Shown here one piece after another: positions 51,136 to 59,648 of a stretch of DNA of 64,000 nt. Each line of letters begins with the position of its first letter. The first letter of the stretch is position 1. This DNA is from Methylonatrum sp040877625 (lineage in GTDB: Bacteria > Pseudomonadota > Gammaproteobacteria > Nitrococcales > Aquisalimonadaceae), in assembly GCA_040877625.1 (NCBI GenBank), contig JBBDNK010000033.1, forward strand, positions 62,001-126,000. The letters are read 5' to 3'. The notes beneath the pieces are model-generated. The model searched no databases, was not told the DNA's origin, and saw only the letters and a list, made by a program, of their open reading frames with translations. Both the position numbers and the translations under genes were made by a program.

Positions 51136-52638
51136 TCAGCGCCTTAGTCGCAGGCCGGCGCTGACCAGCAGCATCACGGCGAAAGCGCCAAGTACCGGCC
51201 AGTCACCCACTCGTGCGTAGGGCGTCATGCCCTGGTGTGGCGTCACATCCACGACCAGGGCATCCACCACGAACTGGGATGCCTCGGCTATGACACGGCC
51301 CCGCTCATCCACCGCCGCGGTAATGCCGGTATTAGTTGACCGCACCAGCGGCCGCCCGGTTTCAATGGCTCGCATGCGGGCGATCTGAAAATGCTGATGC
51401 GGACCGATGGATGTACCAAACCATGCATCGTTGCTGACATTGACCAGCAGTTCCGCCCGCGGCAGGAATGCTCGCACCTCGCCGGGAAAGGTAATTTCGT
51501 AACAGATGGATACCGCCACCTCATGCCCGCCGACCGTGAGGGTGTTGCTGTTCCAGCCGGGCGTGAAGTCGGACATCGGTGCCCCGAACACATCCAGCAC
51601 GTTACCGAACGCCTCGCGGAAGGGTACGTACTCGCCGAAGGGCACCAAATGGCGCTTGTGGTAGAAATCCACCGTCGAGCCCAGCGCAAGCACGCTATTG
51701 AAGACCTGGCCATTCTGCCGGTCCAGCACCGGAAGCCCCAGCAGCAGATCGGTGCCATGGTGCTCGGCCTCGGCCGCCAGCGGCAGCAGGTGTTCCTGCT
51801 GGACCTGATGCATGAACGCGGGCACCGCCGTTTCCGGCCAGATCACCAGATCCGCATTGCCCCAGTATCGCTGGGTCAGCTGCGCGTAGAGAGCCATGGT
51901 CCTGCCGCGGGTCTCGGCCTCCCATTTCTCGTCCTGAGCAATATTGCCCTGCAATAGGGCGATGCGCATGGGCTCGCCGGAGGGCTGAGTCCAGGGGCGA
52001 TCAACGGCCCAGCCAAGCCCGTAGACCAGTACAATACCAACCACCACCACCGTCGCGTTCCGTCGGGACCAGTCAAGCGCCGCCCAGGCCAGCGATCCAG
52101 CCATGACCGCGAGCAGCAGACTGATACCAAGCGGGCCGATCAGCGGTGCGTAGCCGGCCAGCCAGGAGTCGGTCTGGCTATAGCCAAGCTGCAACCACGT
52201 CGTGCCGGTGAATATCCAGCCCTGAACCCATTCCAGCAGCACCCAGGCCGCCGGCAGGGTAATCAACAGAGCCAGAATTTCGCTGCGCGGACGTAACCGT
52301 AGCCAGAGCCATACCACCAGCCAGGTGATCAGGCCGAAACACAGAGCGAGAATGATGCAGAAGATTGTCGCGGCCAGCGGCCCGCCGCCAAACTCACCAA
52401 CACTGAACCAGATCCAGTGTCCGCCGGCCGCGTAAAAGCAGACACCGTGAACATAGCCAGCCCAGAGCGCGAGGCGGCTCGGTGCGCGGGCAATCAGCGC
52501 GAACAGCACGGCAGGTGAAACGATGGCGACCCAGGACCAACCGAATGGCGCGTATGCCAGCGGGCTGAGCAAGCCGGCGAACGCGGCCAGCGGTAAGGTC
52601 CGGCCAGGGGTGTGCCAGGCCGGGGATAAAAAGGCCAT
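51136..52638 (-). CDS. lnt: Apolipoprotein N-acyltransferase
   Basis: 500 residues: about six N-terminal membrane segments and a periplasmic nitrilase-like domain (about 220-470). The Glu-Lys-Cys triad is in WPETAVPA, YHKRHLVPFGEYVP and ICYEITFP. It adds the third acyl chain to lipoproteins, finishing maturation. GGAG lies upstream of ATG 52638 in the 14-base gap after corC. A C-terminal membrane segment (LGAFAVMLLVSAGL) closes the protein. Confidence 0.96.
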   Translation of the reverse strand: MAFLSPAWHTPGRTLPLAAFAGLLSPLAYAPFGWSWVAIVSPAVLFALIARAPSRLALWAGYVHGVCFYAAGGHWIWFSVGEFGGGPLAATIFCIILALCFGLITWLVVWLWLRLRPRSEILALLITLPAAWVLLEWVQGWIFTGTTWLQLGYSQTDSWLAGYAPLIGPLGISLLLAVMAGSLAWAALDWSRRNATVVVVGIVLVYGLGWAVDRPWTQPSGEPMRIALLQGNIAQDEKWEAETRGRTMALYAQLTQRYWGNADLVIWPETAVPAFMHQVQQEHLLPLAAEAEHHGTDLLLGLPVLDRQNGQVFNSVLALGSTVDFYHKRHLVPFGEYVPFREAFGNVLDVFGAPMSDFTPGWNSNTLTVGGHEVAVSICYEITFPGEVRAFLPRAELLVNVSNDAWFGTSIGPHQHFQIARMRAIETGRPLVRSTNTGITAAVDERGRVIAEASQFVVDALVVDVTPHQGMTPYARVGDWPVLGAFAVMLLVSAGLRLRR

Positions 52639-52652
52639 AGGCCGACAGGCTC

Positions 52653-53546
52653 CTAGTGTCCGGCGGACTCGCCCCGGCCGGAATCGGCCGTTTCCTCGAC
52701 GGCGGGCACTTTCTGGGCCATGAGCAGATGAATGCGGCGGTTGTCGGCGCGGATGATCTCGAACCGAATACTGTCGATGTCCACGAATTCTCCGCGTCGA
52801 GGCAGATGCCCGAAACGATGGGCCACCAGGCCGCCGATGGTATCGAACTCCTCATCGCTGAAGTCGGTGTGAAAGTGTTCGTTGAAATCCTCGATCGGCG
52901 TCAGCGCCTTGACCATGCTGGCACCCTCGCGATGACTGAGGATGTAGGTATCGTCATCGAAATCGTGCTCGTCGTCGATTTCACCGACGATCTGCTCCAG
53001 CACGTCTTCGATGGTCACCATGCCCGCCACGCCGCCGTATTCATCCACCACCACGGCGAGATGATTGCGGTTACGGCGAAAATCCTTCAGCAACACGTCC
53101 AGACGCTTGCTTTCCGGCACGAACTGCGGGGGACGCATGAGTTCACGCATGCTGAAACCGCCGGCACTGTCCTCGGCGACATAACGCAACAAATCCTTCG
53201 CAATCAGGATACCTACCACGTCATCCCTGCTCTCGCCGATGACGGGGAAACGGGAGTGACCGGACTCTATAACCGGCGCCAGCAGTTCCGCGGTATCGGC
53301 GTCCCGCCGCACCACGACCATCTGGCTGCGCGGAATCATGATGTCCCGCACCTGCATCTCGGAGACGTGCAGCACCCCTTCAATCATGGCGAGCTGATCG
53401 GCATCAAGGAGATCGCGGCGCTGTGCATCGCGCAGCACATCCACCAGATCATGCCGGTCTCGTGGCTCTGCCCCGGACAGAGCCTGCCCCAGACGCTCCA
53501 GCCAACTGCGTTGTGTACTACCGTTACTAGATCGGTCCTCGCTCAT
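52653..53546 (-). CDS. corC: CorC-type CBS/transporter-associated domain protein
   Basis: 297 residues, soluble (no DUF21 membrane part). Two CBS domains (about 65-185; MIPRSQMVVV, HSRFPVIGE, HLAVVVDEYGGVAGMVTIEDVLEQIVGEI) and the C-terminal CorC_HlyC domain (about 205-285, FDTIGGLVAHRFGHLPRRGE). Linked to Mg/Co efflux in Salmonella, but the ybeY-corC-lnt linkage is much wider than CorA efflux. Lies 97 bases after ybeY. Confidence 0.94.
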   Translation of the reverse strand: MSEDRSSNGSTQRSWLERLGQALSGAEPRDRHDLVDVLRDAQRRDLLDADQLAMIEGVLHVSEMQVRDIMIPRSQMVVVRRDADTAELLAPVIESGHSRFPVIGESRDDVVGILIAKDLLRYVAEDSAGGFSMRELMRPPQFVPESKRLDVLLKDFRRNRNHLAVVVDEYGGVAGMVTIEDVLEQIVGEIDDEHDFDDDTYILSHREGASMVKALTPIEDFNEHFHTDFSDEEFDTIGGLVAHRFGHLPRRGEFVDIDSIRFEIIRADNRRIHLLMAQKVPAVEETADSGRGESAGH

Positions 53547-53580
53547 GCGCTTCTTTCGGTGGCCTCGGAATTCGGGTCGC

Positions 53581-53608
53581 CCCCGACGCTTGCCGTTCTG
53601 CGTCGGGG
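53581..53608. other. Hairpin in the ybeY-corC gap
   Basis: CCCCGACGC (53581-53589) and GCGTCGGGG (53600-53608) form a perfect 9-base stem with a 10-base loop, inside a 97-base gap of the ybeZ-ybeY-corC-lnt transcript. No T tract follows on the minus strand, so it is more likely an mRNA processing or stability structure than a terminator. Confidence 0.5.
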
Positions 53609-53643
53609 ATGGATACTGTCAGCCGGTTGCGGCACGTTCACGG

Positions 53644-54132
53644 TCATGACAGCTCCATGTAGGGGTCGGGATAGCCGAGCCGCGCCAGCAGCATGGCTTC
53701 CAGCTTCTCCATTTGTTCCGCCTCGCTGTCCTGAATATGGTCATGACCGAGTAGATGCAAGGTTCCATGAATGACCATATGTGCCCAATGGGCAGCGGGC
53801 TCCTTGCCGTGTGCCGCCGCCTCGCCGATTACCACCGGTGCGCAGATGACCAGGTCGCCCAACACCGAAAGATTCAGTCCGGGTGGGGCTTCGAACGGAA
53901 ACGACAACACATTTGTAGCATAGTCCCGTTCACGGAACTGTCGGTTCAGCTGACGCCCCTCGGGCTCATCCACGATCCGGATCACCAGTTCCGTGTCCGC
54001 ATTGCCCTCGCCTAGCGCCAGTGCCGCCCAGCGACGCAGGTCCGCTTCCCCGGGCAGATCCCGCTCCTGGCTTGCGTACTGTATCTCCACCGCAATGTGC
54101 CCATTATTCAGGCTTTGTTCGCGGCTTGTCAT
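53644..54132 (-). CDS. ybeY: YbeY endoribonuclease
   Basis: 162 residues. Zinc site HGTLHLLGHDH (H3 motif HGxLHLxGHDH) near residue 120, and RDYATNVLSFPFE near residue 70. YbeY matures the 16S rRNA 3' end and supports 70S quality control. Its ATG overlaps the ybeZ stop (ATGA, 54129-54132), matching the physical interaction of YbeY and YbeZ in other bacteria. Confidence 0.95.
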   Translation of the reverse strand: MTSREQSLNNGHIAVEIQYASQERDLPGEADLRRWAALALGEGNADTELVIRIVDEPEGRQLNRQFRERDYATNVLSFPFEAPPGLNLSVLGDLVICAPVVIGEAAAHGKEPAAHWAHMVIHGTLHLLGHDHIQDSEAEQMEKLEAMLLARLGYPDPYMELS

Positions 54133-55172
54133 TTGCGCCCCTGCAGTCTGTCGGCCCGCTCGGCCTCCGCGGTCGCCTCAAGCTCGATGCTGCGTTTCTC
54201 ATAGGCCTGGACGATCCGCTGCACCAATGGATGGCGAACCACGTCATGGGCCGTAAAGAATGTAAAACTTACACCCTCGATATCCTTGAGTATATCCACC
54301 GCATCCCGTAGCCCGGAAGCCGTACCGCGAGGCAGATCGACCTGCGTGACATCACCGGTCACCACCGCGGTGGAGCCGAACCCGATGCGCGTGAGGAACA
54401 TCTTCATCTGTTCCACCGTCGTGTTCTGAGCTTCATCCAGAATGATGAAGGAGTGGTTCAGGGTCCGTCCACGCATGTAGGCAAGCGGGGCCACTTCGAT
54501 AACGTTACGCTCGATCAGCTTGCCCACGCGATCGAAACCGATCATCTCGAACAGTGCGTCATAGAGCGGCCGCAGGTAAGGGTCTACCTTCTGCGCCAGA
54601 TCACCGGGGAGAAAACCAAGGCGCTCGCCTGCCTCCACCGCCGGACGCACCAGCACCAGCCGCCGCACACGGTCGCTCTCCAGCGCCTCCACCGCCGCGG
54701 CTACGGCCAGATACGTCTTGCCGGTTCCGGCCGGACCAATGCCGAAATTCAGATCGTTCTCCATGATATTGGAAAGATAGGACTGCTGATTGGGTCCGCG
54801 CCCCCGGACCTCCACCCGTCGGGTCCGTATCACCAGCTCGCCCGCGGTCCCGGGCTTGTTTCTCGAACGCGCCTCCACGCCGGAATCCTGCAGGAACAGG
54901 TGAACATTCTCCGGGCTGAGTTCTTCAGTGCCTGAAACATTGTAGAGGTCGCGCAGCACCGTCTGCGCCGCCAGCACGGCGCCAGGGTCGCCGATCACCC
55001 GGAAACGGTGGGCACGATTGCTGATTTCCACCCCGAGCCGGCGTTCCACCTGTCTGAGATTTTCGTCGAACTGACCGCAAAGATTGGCAAGTCGTTGATT
55101 GTCAACGGGTTCAAGAACAAAATCGAGGGCGTCGGGATGGGCTTTCAAATCGTCTCCACAAACCTCATGCAT
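54129..55172 (-). CDS. ybeZ: PhoH-like ATPase YbeZ
   Basis: 347 residues. Short N-terminal KH-like part (VEISNRAHRFRVIGDPGAVL) and a PhoH helicase-like ATPase domain: Walker A FGIGPAGTGKTYLA near residue 145, Walker B FIILDEAQNTT, and TGDVTQVDLPRG. ATG 55172 overlaps the miaB stop by eight bases; the frame to 55199 lies in miaB. Probable RNA-dependent partner of YbeY. Confidence 0.94.
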   Translation of the reverse strand: MHEVCGDDLKAHPDALDFVLEPVDNQRLANLCGQFDENLRQVERRLGVEISNRAHRFRVIGDPGAVLAAQTVLRDLYNVSGTEELSPENVHLFLQDSGVEARSRNKPGTAGELVIRTRRVEVRGRGPNQQSYLSNIMENDLNFGIGPAGTGKTYLAVAAAVEALESDRVRRLVLVRPAVEAGERLGFLPGDLAQKVDPYLRPLYDALFEMIGFDRVGKLIERNVIEVAPLAYMRGRTLNHSFIILDEAQNTTVEQMKMFLTRIGFGSTAVVTGDVTQVDLPRGTASGLRDAVDILKDIEGVSFTFFTAHDVVRHPLVQRIVQAYEKRSIELEATAEAERADRLQGRK

Positions 55173-56526
55173 TAACCGCGGCAACGGCCATGTCGTCATC
55201 CATCTCGATAAGTTCGCCGCGCAGGGAATTGGACAGTGCCTCGGTGATACGCACGGTCACGAACCGGCCGATCAGGCGCGGATGCCCCGGAAAATTGACC
55301 ACCCGGTTGTTCTCGGTTCGCCCGGCAATATCGTTGGTGGTTTTCTTCGAGTAGCCATCCACCAGCACCCGCTGTCTGGTACCGACCATGGCCTGGCTTA
55401 TGCGCCTGGCACTGGCGTCGATGGCGGCCTGTAATCGCTGCAGACGCGCCTTCTTCACGGTCATGGGCGTGCTGTCCGCCAGCGATGCCGCCGGCGTCCC
55501 TGGCCGGGCACTGTAAATGAAGCTGAAGGACTGGTCGAAACCGATTTCTTCGACCAGCTGCATGGTCTCCTCGAAGGCGTCGTCGTCTTCTCCGGGAAAG
55601 CCAATGATGAAATCCGACGAAATGCTGATGTCTGGGCGGATCTCCCGCAGGCGACGGATCTTGTCCACGTAATCAGCGATCACATGGCCCCGTTTCATGA
55701 GCTTGAGCACGAAATCCGAACCACTCTGCACTGGCAGGTGCAAGTGATCGACGAGTTCGGGCACTTCGCGGTACGCCTCGATCAGGCTGTCGGAAAACTC
55801 GACCGGGTGCGATGTGGTGTACCGGATACGGTCAATGCCGTCGATGGCGGCTATGAAATTCACCAGCAGCGCCAGATCCGCCGTGGTGCCGTCAACCATA
55901 TCGCCGCAATAGGCGTTGACGTTCTGCCCCAGCAGATTCACCTCGCGCACACCCTGCGACGCCAGCGATGCCACTTCGGCAATGACATCATCAAAAGGGC
56001 GGCTGATTTCTTCACCGCGCGTGTAAGGCACCACGCAGAAACTGCAGTACTTGCTACACCCTTCCATGACGGACACAAAGGCAGTCGGACCATCGGCCCT
56101 GGGCTCGGGCAGGCGGTCGAACTTCTCGATCTCCGGGAAGCTGACATCGACCACTGGCTGGCCATCGCGCACGACCTGATCGTACATTTCCGGCAGACGG
56201 TGCAGGGTCTGGGGTCCGAACACCAGATCGACAAAGGGCGCGCGCTGCTGCAGTGCGGCCCCCTCCTGGCTGGCAACGCATCCGCCCACGCCGATGACCA
56301 GATTCGGGTTGCGCTCCTTGAGCGGCCGCCAGCGGCCAAGCTCGGAGAAAACCTTTTCCTGGGCCTTCTCACGGATGGAGCAGGTATTCAGCAGAATAAG
56401 GTCGGCCTCCTCGGGAGTACCTACCGGCTCGAACCCACGAGCGGCTCCGAGCACGTCCGCCATCTTGGCGGAATCGTACTCATTCATCTGGCAGCCGTGA
56501 GTCTTGACGTATACCTTTCGCTTCAT
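55165..56526 (-). CDS. miaB: tRNA-2-methylthio-N6-dimethylallyladenosine synthase
   Basis: 453 residues; radical-SAM methylthiotransferase acting on A37 of tRNAs reading UNN codons. N-terminal cluster domain with C..MNEYDS, VIGVGGCVA and LNTCSIREKA; radical SAM triad GCSKYCSFCVVPYTRG near residue 155; C-terminal TRAM domain (VLVDGYSKK, RLIGRFVTVRITEA). First gene of miaB-ybeZ-ybeY-corC-lnt. miaA, which makes the substrate, is elsewhere. Confidence 0.97.
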   Translation of the reverse strand: MKRKVYVKTHGCQMNEYDSAKMADVLGAARGFEPVGTPEEADLILLNTCSIREKAQEKVFSELGRWRPLKERNPNLVIGVGGCVASQEGAALQQRAPFVDLVFGPQTLHRLPEMYDQVVRDGQPVVDVSFPEIEKFDRLPEPRADGPTAFVSVMEGCSKYCSFCVVPYTRGEEISRPFDDVIAEVASLASQGVREVNLLGQNVNAYCGDMVDGTTADLALLVNFIAAIDGIDRIRYTTSHPVEFSDSLIEAYREVPELVDHLHLPVQSGSDFVLKLMKRGHVIADYVDKIRRLREIRPDISISSDFIIGFPGEDDDAFEETMQLVEEIGFDQSFSFIYSARPGTPAASLADSTPMTVKKARLQRLQAAIDASARRISQAMVGTRQRVLVDGYSKKTTNDIAGRTENNRVVNFPGHPRLIGRFVTVRITEALSNSLRGELIEMDDDMAVAAVNA

Positions 56527-56625
56527 GCGACCGTACTGATCTCTGAGATAAATAGTTTAGCGCAACCCGGAGGCAAACGCGTAGGGAGGGTAACGTTGCG
56601 GGTGCCCGGAGGCAAGATGGAGCAC

Positions 56626-57348
56626 TTATTCCCAGTCGAAACGCGGCAGATCGTCGAACAGGCGGCGAATACCTTCACCCCATTGCTTGCGAATGGACGC
56701 AAAATAGGGGGAATGGAGCTTGTAACGGATCATGCTCGGCGATTTCAGGCTATCGCGTTGATAAATCGCCAGATCCACTGGCGGACCCACGGTGAGATTG
56801 GAGCGCATGGTGGAATCGATTGATACCAGGGCGCAGCGGGCGGCGTCCTCCAGAGAGGTTCCCGGATTGATGATGCGGTCCAGTATCGGCTTGCCGTACT
56901 TGGTTTCACCAATCTGCAGAAAGGGCTGCTCATCGGAACAGGTGATGTAATTGCCCTCGGGATAGATGAGGAAGATTTCCGGCGATTCACCCGCGATCTG
57001 TCCGCCGAGAATAAACGTGGCCCCCATCGACACCGCGCTGGGGCCTTCCGGAGCGCGATGCCGACGCTGTATTTCCAGGCTGACCAGCCCGACATGCTCG
57101 GCGGCCTCGCTAAGATGCCGCACCTCCCGCAGCGGGCCGCCCGTTTCCGACTCCCGCTTAAGCGACGTTACCACGGCCTGGGTCGTGGCCAGGTTGCCGG
57201 CGCTCAGCAGCAGCATGACGCGCTCGCCTTCCCAGCAGAAGCTGTGCACTTTGCGATAGCTGTTCACATTGTCGAGGCCTGCATTGGTGCGGGAGTCGGC
57301 AGCGACAACCAGCCCGGCATTCACGGCAATGGCAAGACAGTAGGTCAT
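56626..57348 (-). CDS. Anbu-type proteasome-like peptidase (bacterial proteasome homologue)
   Basis: 240 residues from ATG 57348, starting MTYCLAIAVNAGLVVAADSR; after Met removal Thr2 would be the N-terminal nucleophile, the Anbu/proteasome beta feature. TNAGLDNVNSYRKVHSF and LLLSAGNLATTQAV match the family. Anbu forms helical or ring assemblies of uncertain proteolytic activity. AGGTG seven bases upstream supports this start over ATG 57357. The usual partners (alpha-E, circularly permuted ATP-grasp, transglutaminase-like genes) are absent here. 99 bases downstream of it lies miaB. A repeat copy lies just upstream. Confidence 0.87.
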   Translation of the reverse strand: MTYCLAIAVNAGLVVAADSRTNAGLDNVNSYRKVHSFCWEGERVMLLLSAGNLATTQAVVTSLKRESETGGPLREVRHLSEAAEHVGLVSLEIQRRHRAPEGPSAVSMGATFILGGQIAGESPEIFLIYPEGNYITCSDEQPFLQIGETKYGKPILDRIINPGTSLEDAARCALVSIDSTMRSNLTVGPPVDLAIYQRDSLKSPSMIRYKLHSPYFASIRKQWGEGIRRLFDDLPRFDWE

Positions 57349-57362
57349 GGATGGCACCTTAA

Positions 57363-57417
57363 AGGAGACACTGATCTATTCCCATGGGGCCCTGGCTTTG
57401 CAGCGTGCCCGCGCGGG
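57363..57417. repeat. Dispersed repeat, copy B
   Basis: Starts GGAGACACTGAT and continues CTATTCCCATGG, 23 of 24 bases identical to copy C (61328-61351). It then has GGCTTTGCAGCGTG, as in copy A, and ends in the palindrome CCCGCGCGGG. The inverted right arm is missing. It lies 15 bases upstream of the Anbu gene start and could affect its expression. Confidence 0.7.
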
Positions 57418-57463
57418 TATGTTTGAATGCCGCGCATAACCCGCGCAAGGCGAAATTGTCATA

Positions 57464-57709
57464 CTATTGAACGGAGCCATCCTCGTTGGCATCACTCGGT
57501 GGATTATCGGCGTTTTCCGTGGTTTCCTCCCACTCGCCGGTTATTTCATCGGACTTCTGGTCCGGTTGAACACTGACGTCCGCCGTCGGCTCGTCCATGG
57601 GATCTTCGCTATAGCCGGCCGTTCCCTGTGTTTCGCAGCCCGCCAGCCCCGTGGCACCCATCATTACCAATATCAGCAACACCGGAAGTGTCGTCCGTAC
57701 ACTTTTCAT
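57464..57709 (-). CDS. Small lipoprotein of unknown function
   Basis: 81 residues. Signal MKSVRTTLPVLLILVMMGAT with lipobox LAGC (Cys about 26); the mature part is short, acidic and rich in D, E, T and P, with no recognisable domain, as in entericidin-like or spacer lipoproteins. AGGAGG ten bases upstream supports ATG 57709; the frame to 57775 is unlikely. It is upstream of the Anbu gene by 115 bases and divergent from the amidoligase gene. Low complexity makes function assignment impossible from sequence. Confidence 0.7.
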   Translation of the reverse strand: MKSVRTTLPVLLILVMMGATGLAGCETQGTAGYSEDPMDEPTADVSVQPDQKSDEITGEWEETTENADNPPSDANEDGSVQ

Positions 57710-57860
57710 GATTGCCTCCTTGCTGAACAAAACCCGTCCATTTCCATGGAGGGAAGGTCGGAACACCGCGCGCATGGACGCGCCTAGTTTAAGGTAGCAT
57801 CACTTTCGGGACCGGCACCTGAACGCGTATTGTACCCATTCGCGACGAGAGAGGTTCAGC

Positions 57861-58859
57861 ATGTCATTTCCCTTACCCGAGCGGCTGGAAACGGCCCAGG
57901 GGGAACCGCGCCGATTGGGCGTTGAGCTGGAGTTTGCGGGCATGCCTCTGGACGCTATCAGCGCCATGGTAGCGGATCTGTACGGCGGCACGGTGGAGCG
58001 GAACAACCGCTTCGTGCACACGGTGCGCGATACCTGCTGGGGCGACTTCGCGGTTGAGATCGACACCGCCCTGCTCAAGGACCGCGCATACGTACCCATA
58101 CTTGAGGCTATCGGCTTCGACATGGAACAAGGTGGTTCCGGCGACCGGGTGGATGACGTCATCGCCCGGGTGGCAAGCTCAATCGTACCCCACGAAATTG
58201 TTACGCCACCCATTCCCATGGTGGAAGTGGCGAAGCTTGAGCATCTGCGCGAGCGGTTACAGCGTGCAAAAGCCAAAGGCACCCGGGCGTCGATTCTATA
58301 CGCGTTCGGCCTGCACCTGAACCCGGAGCTCACCGATACCTCAAGCGCAACCATCCTTGCCCACTTGCGCGCCTTTCTGCTGTTATGGGACTGGCTGCAT
58401 ATACGCGGCGAAATCGACTGGAGCCGCCGGTTGACGCCTTATATCGATCCATTCCCTGCTCAGTACCGTCGCCTGATCGTCGATCCGGACTATGCTCCGC
58501 CGGACATGATCACGCTGGTTGAGGACTACCTCGCCCACAACCCCACGCGAAACCGGGCGCTGGATCTGCTTCCGGTGTTCCGGGAGGTTCTCGGCGGCGC
58601 GGCGGTCCGTGGCGTAAAGGACGCTGCCCTGGTCAAACCCCGCCCCGCCTTTCACTATCGACTGCCGAATTGCAGAATCGATGAACCGGACTGGACGCTG
58701 GCGCGGGAATGGCAGGGCTGGGTTTGCGTGGAATGGCTGGCGGCACGTCCACAACGCATGGCGGACATGGGCGAAACCTGGCTCGCGCGCACTCCGCCCG
58801 CCTTTGCCAGTATCGACAGCCTCTGGGCGGAGCAATCCGAGCAGTGGCTGACCGCATGA
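57861..58859 (+). CDS. Amidoligase-family protein (glutamate-cysteine ligase-like fold)
   Basis: 332 residues of the Amidoligase_2 family: RRLGVELEFAGMPLDAIS (metal/ATP-binding GxExEF-type start, E22 and E24), WGDFAVEIDTALL and a central AFGLHLNPEL, the pattern of GCS/COOH-NH2 ligases. Such enzymes form amide or peptide bonds with ATP, probably on cell-wall or small peptides. It is coupled by ATGA to a glutamine-amidotransferase-like hydrolase, a pairing known from comparative genomics of amidoligases. The substrate is not known. A gap of 151 bases separates it from the divergent lipoprotein gene. Confidence 0.85.
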   Translation: MSFPLPERLETAQGEPRRLGVELEFAGMPLDAISAMVADLYGGTVERNNRFVHTVRDTCWGDFAVEIDTALLKDRAYVPILEAIGFDMEQGGSGDRVDDVIARVASSIVPHEIVTPPIPMVEVAKLEHLRERLQRAKAKGTRASILYAFGLHLNPELTDTSSATILAHLRAFLLLWDWLHIRGEIDWSRRLTPYIDPFPAQYRRLIVDPDYAPPDMITLVEDYLAHNPTRNRALDLLPVFREVLGGAAVRGVKDAALVKPRPAFHYRLPNCRIDEPDWTLAREWQGWVCVEWLAARPQRMADMGETWLARTPPAFASIDSLWAEQSEQWLTA

Positions 58860-59644
58860 AACCACGGATCGGCATCACCGGCCCCGACCGCGGGGGCCTT
58901 GCCGCGTGGCTGTTCACCAGCTGGGCGGTTCGACGGGCCGGCGGTCATCCACTCAGGATCACGCCGCGGCGGCCGCGCCCCGTGGATGATCTGGACGGCC
59001 TGATTGTCGGTGGCGGCGCCGATGTGGACCCTGCGCTGTATGGGGAAACGCGGGCTGCGCCGGCGCTTCGGGAGCTGCACCGGCGTAGCCGTTCACTGGC
59101 GGCCTTTCTGCTTACCCTGGTGCTGTTTCCACTGATCTGGATTTTGCGGCGCCTGCTGAGCAGCAAACAACTGCAAGGCCGCAACCATGAGCGGGATACG
59201 CTGGAGTCCGCGCTGTTGAAGGAAGCCCTGGCCCGCGGCCTGCCGGTGCTCGGCATCTGCCGCGGCGCGCAGTTGCTTAACGTGGTCTGCGGCGGCAGCC
59301 TGCACCAGCGTCTGGATGATTTTTACGACGAAGCTCCCAACCTCTACACGATCTGGCCGCAGAAAACCGTGGAGGTATCACCGGACAGCCGCCTGGCCGC
59401 GATCCTTGGGCAGCCGCACTGCCAGGTAAATTCCCTGCATAGGCAGGCCATCCGCGAACCCGGCCAGGGGCTGCAGGCCGTGGCCCGAGAACGCAACTCG
59501 GTCATTCAGGCCATCGAGCATACGGACCATGCCTGCGTACTCGGCGTCCAGTGGCACCCGGAATACCTGCCACAGCGAACGGAACAGCGCGCACTGTTCG
59601 AGGCGCTGGTGGCCCACTCGGCACGGCAACCCGCTGTCCCGTAG
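58856..59644 (+). CDS. Class I glutamine amidotransferase-like hydrolase (peptidase C26) with hydrophobic insertion
   Basis: 262 residues. C26/PuuD-type fold: GLIVGGGADVDPALYGE, nucleophile Cys in LGICRGAQLLNVVCGG (about residue 140), NSLHRQAI and the His-Glu pair in VQWHPEYLP. Between YGE and the conserved RDTLE helix, where other members have a short linker, there is an insertion with a strongly hydrophobic run (LAAFLLTLVLFPLIWIL, about 82-98) flanked by basic residues. This may tether the enzyme to the membrane. Coupled to the amidoligase (ATGA). It may cleave the isopeptide bond the ligase makes; not shown. Ends four bases from the convergent phoU. Confidence 0.85.
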   Translation: MKPRIGITGPDRGGLAAWLFTSWAVRRAGGHPLRITPRRPRPVDDLDGLIVGGGADVDPALYGETRAAPALRELHRRSRSLAAFLLTLVLFPLIWILRRLLSSKQLQGRNHERDTLESALLKEALARGLPVLGICRGAQLLNVVCGGSLHQRLDDFYDEAPNLYTIWPQKTVEVSPDSRLAAILGQPHCQVNSLHRQAIREPGQGLQAVARERNSVIQAIEHTDHACVLGVQWHPEYLPQRTEQRALFEALVAHSARQPAVP

Positions 59645-59648
59645 CGCC

